Shown here piece after piece: positions 30,585 to 34,057 of a stretch of 34,057 nt of DNA. Under the pieces are notes generated by a model. That model made no database searches. It saw only the letters and a list, made by a program, of their open reading frames with translations, and had not been told where the DNA came from. Both the position numbers and the translations under genes were made by a program. The stretch spans positions 1 through 34,057 of the IMG/VR virus record IMGVR_UViG_3300033571_005476, one strand, 5' to 3'. Numbering within the stretch: the first letter of the stretch is position 1; each line of letters opens with the position of its first letter. This stretch comes from a virus.

Positions 30585-30988
30585 TTAGCAAACATATAAG
30601 CCTTAAAGAAGCTACATTTAGTGCAACTGCTATCAGAAATGGTATAGATAACCAACCAACTGCAGAACATTTAATCTGTATGAAATTGGTAGCTGAAAAA
30701 TGCTTTGAGCCTTTAAGAAATTGGTACGGTAAACCTATTAAAATCAATTCATTTTATAGAGGTTTAAAGCTAAATAAAGCGGTCAAAGGTAGTTTATCCT
30801 CACAACATTGTAAAGGTGAAGCTATCGACATTGATGCTGGATCAATTGAAGAAAATAAGAAGCTATTTGATTGGTGCAAAGCTAATTTAGAATTTGATCA
30901 GTTAATCAATGAGTATAATTTTTCATGGGTTCATATATCTTACACAGAAAAAAAACCAAATAGAAAGCAAATATTAATTATTAAATGA
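30581..30988 (+). CDS. Endolysin, peptidase M15 family, 135 aa
   Basis: A zinc peptidase that cuts peptidoglycan peptide bridges. SSQHCKGEAIDID (73-85) gives His76 and Asp83, and WVHIS (116-120) gives His118 as the third ligand; NSFYRG (56-61) is the conserved strand before them. This is the M15A/VanY-like D-Ala-D-Ala or L-Ala-D-Glu endopeptidase fold. It has no signal peptide, so it depends on the holin for export. It ends the late operon before the terminator at 31035. Confidence 0.9.
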   Translation: MISKHISLKEATFSATAIRNGIDNQPTAEHLICMKLVAEKCFEPLRNWYGKPIKINSFYRGLKLNKAVKGSLSSQHCKGEAIDIDAGSIEENKKLFDWCKANLEFDQLINEYNFSWVHISYTEKKPNRKQILIIK

Positions 30989-31034
30989 TTATATTTACTT
31001 ATTCATAAATAATTTAGTTTTAGTTAACAGTTGG

Positions 31035-31068
31035 AAATGAGGTACTTAAAAACTATCTCATTTTTTTT
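31035..31068 (+). terminator. Intrinsic terminator of the late operon
   Basis: AAATGAGGTA (31035-31044) pairs with TATCTCATTT (31054-31063, one wobble), the loop is CTTAAAAAC, and eight T residues (31061-31068) follow. It closes the long morphogenesis and lysis transcript and separates it from the promoter at 31092. Confidence 0.85.
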
Positions 31069-31078
31069 ATTAAAATAA

Positions 31079-31104
31079 TTTAATTAAACGCTTGTATATT
31101 TAAA
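31079..31104. repeat. 26-bp promoter repeat, copy 2
   Basis: Identical to 649-674, beginning with the palindrome TTTAATTAAA and covering the -33 box. The sequences on both sides differ, so identity is confined to the promoter's upstream half. Confidence 0.8.
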
Positions 31105-31121
31105 TAAATGTAGTATATTTG
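31092..31121 (+). promoter_or_regulatory. Bacteroidota-type promoter of the recombination operon
   Basis: TTG at 31092-31094 and TATATTTG at 31114-31121, 19 bp apart. The -7 box ends in a TTG (31119-31121) that could be misread as a start codon; the real start is ATG 31146. The promoter should serve 31146-34035 and, across the join, 173-553. Confidence 0.85.
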
Positions 31122-31145
31122 TCGAAACTAAAACAATTAGAAATT

Positions 31146-31340
31146 ATGAAAGTAAAAGAAAAAGCTGAGTATTTAATCGAATCATTTAAGATGGATAATA
31201 CTACAGAAGGAGAAAGTAGAGCAATTAGATGTGCTTTAATTGCAATTGATGAGATTCAAGAGTTTATTATTAAATATGATAATCATGTACCTGATTTTAA
31301 ATATTGGGAATCAGTTAGAAAAGAAATTGAAAAATTATGA
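31146..31340 (+). CDS. Conserved hypothetical protein, 64 aa
   Basis: The start is ATG 31146, about 20 bases after the expected transcription start. The TTG at 31119 lies in the promoter and cannot be used. The product (EKAEYLIESFKMD, then AIRCALIAIDEIQEF and YWESVRKEIEKL) has the helical pattern of a small protein that I often see in Bacteroidota phages and prophages, without known function. It is the first gene of its operon and ends in an ATGA overlap. Confidence 0.7.
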   Translation: MKVKEKAEYLIESFKMDNTTEGESRAIRCALIAIDEIQEFIIKYDNHVPDFKYWESVRKEIEKL

Positions 31341-31540
31341 CAGTAGAAATTGAATACCACGATTTAAAATTAAGATGCCAAATAGAATACGTTTACCCAA
31401 CTTTTGAAGAAAGTGAACAAGGAATAGATTTTAACTTTGACATTCAAAGCATTAAGTTAGAAGATAGTGAAATTGATATATATTCATTATTTCACGACAA
31501 ACAAGATTACATTAAATTATTAATATCAGACAAATTATGA
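31337..31540 (+). CDS. Hypothetical protein, 67 aa
   Basis: An acidic, strand-rich small protein (TVEIEYHDLKLRCQIEYVY, then FNFDIQSIKLEDSEIDIY). The family is unknown. ATGA overlaps on both sides, including one with the ERF gene, make translation likely. Confidence 0.65.
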   Translation: MTVEIEYHDLKLRCQIEYVYPTFEESEQGIDFNFDIQSIKLEDSEIDIYSLFHDKQDYIKLLISDKL

Positions 31541-32049
31541 AAATTTACGCAAAAATACACGAGGCAAAAAAAGAAATTGGAGTTGTAAAAAAGAACGCTA
31601 AAAACCCCCATTTTAAAAATACTTACGCTGATTTAAACGCTTTAATTGATGCAGTTGAACCGATACTATTGGAAAAAGGTTTAATCTTATTACAGCCAAT
31701 AAAAGATGGTAAAGTTTACACGCAAATCATTGACATTGATAATGGTGAAATGATTGAAAGTAATATAGAGTTAAGTCCTAATTTAACAAGTCAGGCTATC
31801 GGAAGCCAAATAACTTACTATCGTCGTTACCAAATTTCGTCAATTTTACTTTTAATGGCGGACGATGACGATGGTCATAAAGCAAGCACACCACAACCAA
31901 TAGTAAAAGAAGTATTAGTATTTGGATCATCTAACTTTATCAGATGCGTGACTGCACTACAAGAAGGCAAAGGTACATTAGAACAAATCAAAGCAAAATA
32001 CCAAGTTAGTGAAGAAGTAGAAAAATTATTAATCGAAAAAAGCAAATAA
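31537..32049 (+). CDS. erf: ERF-family single-strand annealing protein, 170 aa
   Basis: KKNAKNPHFKNTYADLNALI (residues 17-36), then GLILLQP, IDNGEMIES, and SQAIGSQITYYRRYQISSIL follow the ERF recombinase pattern, with a final DDDDGHKA at 108-115. ERF proteins anneal complementary single strands and circularise phage DNA after entry; they also allow gene exchange. The C-terminus (GSSNFIRCVTALQEGKGTLE) is a separate helical tail. It forms a recombination module with the SSB-like protein at 32717. The nuclease expected to pair with it may be the VRR-NUC-like protein at 7601. Confidence 0.85.
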   Translation: MKIYAKIHEAKKEIGVVKKNAKNPHFKNTYADLNALIDAVEPILLEKGLILLQPIKDGKVYTQIIDIDNGEMIESNIELSPNLTSQAIGSQITYYRRYQISSILLLMADDDDGHKASTPQPIVKEVLVFGSSNFIRCVTALQEGKGTLEQIKAKYQVSEEVEKLLIEKSK

Positions 32050-32051
32050 TC

Positions 32052-32552
32052 ATGGAAAATTTAAACGACATCAACAGAGAAGAACAAATGCACTGGGAAA
32101 ATACACCAATTGAAAACCCTTATCATTTATCCGTAATTACAGAAGCTACGGTTATAACTTTACAAGATCACTTCGACATGATGATACAAGCGGTTAGAAA
32201 TGGAGAGTTAGACGCTTTAAGTCTTTACACTATTTCTAAGGAGGTTAAAGACATAGCCGATAAAGTGAATAAAGATGTACAAGAGTTAGCTATTGAAGAA
32301 GCTGAAAATAGAACTGAAAAAACTTTTAAATACGGTAACAAAATGGTTACTAAAGTTGAAGGTAGACGAATGATAGACTATTCAGACATTGAAGAATGGA
32401 AAATAGCTAAGGATAACTTGAAAGAAATTGAGGAAAAGTATAAGCAAGTCGCACTTTCAAAAGTTAGTAGCTTAGACGAAAGTACAGGAGAAGTATTGCA
32501 ACGTCCTATCATAACATTTAGCAAGTCATCTATTATGATTAAAAATGTTTAA
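32052..32552 (+). CDS. Hypothetical recombination-operon protein, 166 aa
   Basis: A helical acidic protein with a segment GRRMIDYSDIEEWKIAKDNL (about 111-130) that recalls proteins next to ERF or RecT genes in other phages, of the host-nuclease-inhibitor/Gp157-like sort. The family is not certain. Its position, two bases after the ERF stop and before the SSB-like gene, suggests a partner in annealing or in blocking host nucleases. Confidence 0.6.
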   Translation: MENLNDINREEQMHWENTPIENPYHLSVITEATVITLQDHFDMMIQAVRNGELDALSLYTISKEVKDIADKVNKDVQELAIEEAENRTEKTFKYGNKMVTKVEGRRMIDYSDIEEWKIAKDNLKEIEEKYKQVALSKVSSLDESTGEVLQRPIITFSKSSIMIKNV

Positions 32553-32727
32553 GGTTTTAATTTTACCATGTATCGGAATTGTGTTAATTTTGCAATTTCG
32601 ATCTTTTAAAGAAAGTAAGAATTATCGTATAAATGAGCGTAATGAATCATTTTATATTGATACAAATGGAAAAATAGAAGAGTATATAAATAGTAACAAT
32701 TTAAAAACAAATAGATATGAACATTGA
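32545..32727 (+). CDS. Hypothetical protein with N-terminal hydrophobic segment, 60 aa
   Basis: Residues 2-17 (FKVLILPCIGIVLILQ) could be a membrane anchor or signal-anchor; the rest is polar and basic. The overlap with its neighbours (8 and 11 bases) supports translation. An early membrane peptide might interfere with host functions or with superinfection, but nothing here shows that. Confidence 0.5.
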   Translation: MFKVLILPCIGIVLILQFRSFKESKNYRINERNESFYIDTNGKIEEYINSNNLKTNRYEH

Positions 32728-33055
32728 AATTAAAGGTAAGATTGTAGGAATAAACGAGACAATCGTAGTAAGTGAATCATTTTCAAAAAGAGAATTTAAA
32801 GTTATAACAACTGATCAATATCCTAACACTTATAAAGTTCAAGTTACTAAAGATAAATGCAGTCTATTAGATAAGTTTAAAATTGGTGACGAAGTAAATG
32901 TACACTGTAATTTAAACGGTAGAGATTGGACAAATCCAACTACTCAAATAGTAAGCAACTTTATTTCTTTAGATTGTTGGAGAATTGAGCAAGTTACAAA
33001 CGAGGTGAAAGTTGAAAACACGATTTTAGAAGAATCAAAAGATTTACCATTTTAA
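32717..33055 (+). CDS. SSB-like DUF3127 protein, 112 aa
   Basis: An OB-fold-like protein: IEIKGKIVGINETIVVSESF at the start, then FKVITTDQYPNTYKVQV, FKIGDEVNVHCNLNGRDW (54-71) and DCWRIEQV. The acidic tail ends in DLPF, the tip that bacterial SSB proteins use to bind partners. This matches DUF3127, common in Bacteroidota. It should coat single-stranded DNA in support of the ERF protein and replication. Confidence 0.8.
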   Translation: MNIEIKGKIVGINETIVVSESFSKREFKVITTDQYPNTYKVQVTKDKCSLLDKFKIGDEVNVHCNLNGRDWTNPTTQIVSNFISLDCWRIEQVTNEVKVENTILEESKDLPF

Positions 33056-33271
33056 ATGAAAGTATTAGTTAATCAACATGAATGCGACAAGGTTAGAGAT
33101 AGCTTTGTCGCACTCGAATTAAAGCAACGAAAAGTAGTAGGTAATAGAATTTATTCACCTATTAGAGCGAAGGTCTTAGAAAGCACTACAAGAGCTACTT
33201 ATAACAAGTTTATAATATATAAACAACCGATAAGCGAGAAAGTTTTAAACGTATTTAAATGTTTCGTATAA
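33056..33271 (+). CDS. Hypothetical protein, 71 aa
   Basis: A basic small protein (ELKQRKVVGNRIYSPIRAKV, then TYNKFIIYKQPISEKVLNVF) starting on the base after the SSB-like gene's stop. No family recognised. Its stop lies in TCGTATAACG, where base composition switches to the GC-rich flank of the methyltransferase cassette, so this gene marks the last phage-like DNA before the insertion. Confidence 0.6.
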   Translation: MKVLVNQHECDKVRDSFVALELKQRKVVGNRIYSPIRAKVLESTTRATYNKFIIYKQPISEKVLNVFKCFV

Positions 33272-33277
33272 CGTATG

Positions 33278-33387
33278 GTGCTTTGCGAAGGCGGGGCATT
33301 TAACCACTAAATTTAATTATAAAGATGAATGATATTTTTAATACAAATGTTCCTTTGAAAACGGTAACCCCCGCTTTTGCAAAGCAC
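33278..33387 (+). repeat. Long inverted repeat enclosing the methyltransferase start
   Basis: Positions 33278-33296 and 33369-33387 are complementary over 19 bases, with two G-T wobbles, and leave a 72-base loop that contains the ATG at 33325. In the RNA it would form a hairpin around the start site. GGTAAC (33363-33368) and GTTACC (33390-33395) form another, smaller dyad. The sequence is GC-rich, unlike the phage background. Confidence 0.7.
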
Positions 33388-34035
33388 GTGTTACCAGCAG
33401 TGCCTTCTTCGGAGGTTTATTTAGAAGATTGTGTAACGGCTTTAAAACGCTATGCAGATAACCATTTTGACTTGGCAATAGTTGACCCGCCTTATATGGA
33501 TGGCGACAATAAAGCCCTAAACACACTTGGAACTAACAGGACAAAATACAACATTGAAACATTTAATATTGCACCGAAGCAAGATTACTTTGATGAGTTG
33601 TTTAGGGTTTCTAAAAATCAAGTCGTTTGGGGTGGAAACTATTTTACGGATTTTTTGCCAGTTTCAAGATGTTGGCTTATGTGGGATAAAATACAAGATT
33701 TGGAACAGTTTTCTGATTTTGAACTTGCTTGGACTTCTTTTGATAAAGTGGCAAAAAAATATACTAAAGTTTCAAAAGGCGGATTTTTAACAAATGGAAC
33801 TATTGACCAAAAAATACACCCTACACAAAAGCCAGTAGGATTGTATAGTTGGATTATGAAAAAATACGCAAAGGAAGGCGACTTGATTTTAGATACACAT
33901 ATTGGAAGTGGAAGCAGTAGAATAGCAGCAAGTTTAGGCGGGTTCAACTTTGTAGGATTTGAAATATCAGAAGAATATTATGAGAAACAAGAAAAGCGTT
34001 TTAATGACTTTAAATCACAATTACGGTTGTTTTAG
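33325..34035 (+). CDS. DNA methyltransferase, N6-adenine/N4-cytosine class (copy 2)
   Basis: A 236-aa beta-class methyltransferase: DPPY (54-57), HPTQKP (165-170) and DTHIGSGS (190-197). It is a paralogue of 2914-3564. About 30 extra residues at the N-terminus (VPLKTVTPAFAKHVLPAVPS) are encoded by the right arm of the inverted repeat and are not part of the enzyme fold. GC content is higher than in neighbouring genes, and dyads flank it on both sides, so it looks like a recently gained cassette. No cognate nuclease is adjacent. The gene crosses the join of the circle, and its last codons recur at 3-65. It may protect the phage from host restriction. Confidence 0.9.
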   Translation: MNDIFNTNVPLKTVTPAFAKHVLPAVPSSEVYLEDCVTALKRYADNHFDLAIVDPPYMDGDNKALNTLGTNRTKYNIETFNIAPKQDYFDELFRVSKNQVVWGGNYFTDFLPVSRCWLMWDKIQDLEQFSDFELAWTSFDKVAKKYTKVSKGGFLTNGTIDQKIHPTQKPVGLYSWIMKKYAKEGDLILDTHIGSGSSRIAASLGGFNFVGFEISEEYYEKQEKRFNDFKSQLRLF

Positions 34036-34057
34036 CACGGTCGCTGGCATTGCTGGT
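33971..34057. repeat. 87-bp direct terminal repeat, right copy
   Basis: Identical to bases 1-87. Removing one copy closes the sequence into a 33,970-bp circle in which the methyltransferase frame and its downstream dyad continue without a break. Confidence 0.95.

Noticed and set aside
31119-31145. An upstream TTG start for the first gene of the recombination operon
   Set aside because: The TTG is the end of the TATATTTG promoter box, and would lie upstream of the expected RNA start; ATG 31146 is used.
33639-33947. Minus-strand frame inside the methyltransferase gene
   Set aside because: Antisense shadow of a well-supported gene with conserved motifs on the + strand.

Overview
This window is most likely the complete genome of a tailed phage, opened at an arbitrary point. 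Its first 87 bases (1-87) are repeated exactly as its last 87 (33971-34057), so the unique genome would be a circle, or a circularly permuted molecule, of 33,970 bp. Every convincing gene lies on the + strand. Genes are tightly packed, and many stop/start codons overlap as ATGA. The DNA is AT-rich, Shine-Dalgarno sequences are mostly absent, and the clear promoters fit the Bacteroidota pattern (TTG, 19 bp, TAnnTTTG). The host is therefore probably a member of the Bacteroidota, perhaps a flavobacterium. No integrase, excisionase, repressor, reverse transcriptase, RNA polymerase, DNA polymerase, tRNA or CRISPR array was seen. The phage looks strictly lytic and dependent on the host replisome.

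Layout. (1) Recombination operon, 31146 to 34035 and across the join to 553. It starts at a promoter at 31092-31121 and encodes an ERF-family annealing protein, an SSB-like DUF3127 protein, a DNA methyltransferase in a foreign-looking GC-rich cassette, and small unknowns. It ends at a terminator at 601-637. (2) Early operon, 729-3787, from a promoter that shares 26 bp with the first. It holds small unknown proteins, a lipoprotein and a second methyltransferase paralogous to the first, and ends at a terminator at 3875-3901. (3) Probable replication origin, 4109-4435, with about eight copies of CGTAAWAAGTT. It is followed by a third promoter and a leader whose two long stems interlock as an H-type pseudoknot. 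(4) Replication operon from 4611: SF3 helicase, SF2 helicase, VRR-NUC-like nuclease, MazG-like pyrophosphohydrolase, a DUF3310-like protein, several small proteins and an ECF-like sigma factor that may switch on late genes.

(5) Packaging and tail genes, 10584-19636: a hybrid protein joining a terminase-small-subunit-like N-terminus to a GIY-YIG nuclease domain, small and large terminase, a likely tail-assembly chaperone with a -1 frameshift site in a T9 run, tail proteins and the tape measure. (6) Head genes and tail tube, 19641-26651: XkdF-type protease, a possible fibre, scaffold candidate, major capsid, major tail tube, portal fused to a minor-head-like domain, and a connector. The portal lies about 12 kb after the terminase and behind the capsid gene, which is not the usual siphophage order. 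(7) Fibre and receptor-binding candidates, 26685-29534. (8) Lysis genes, 29761-30988: a membrane-anchored GAF-like protein, a holin and an M15 endopeptidase, then a terminator at 31035-31068.

Most product names rest on visible motifs and remembered family patterns. No database search was possible.
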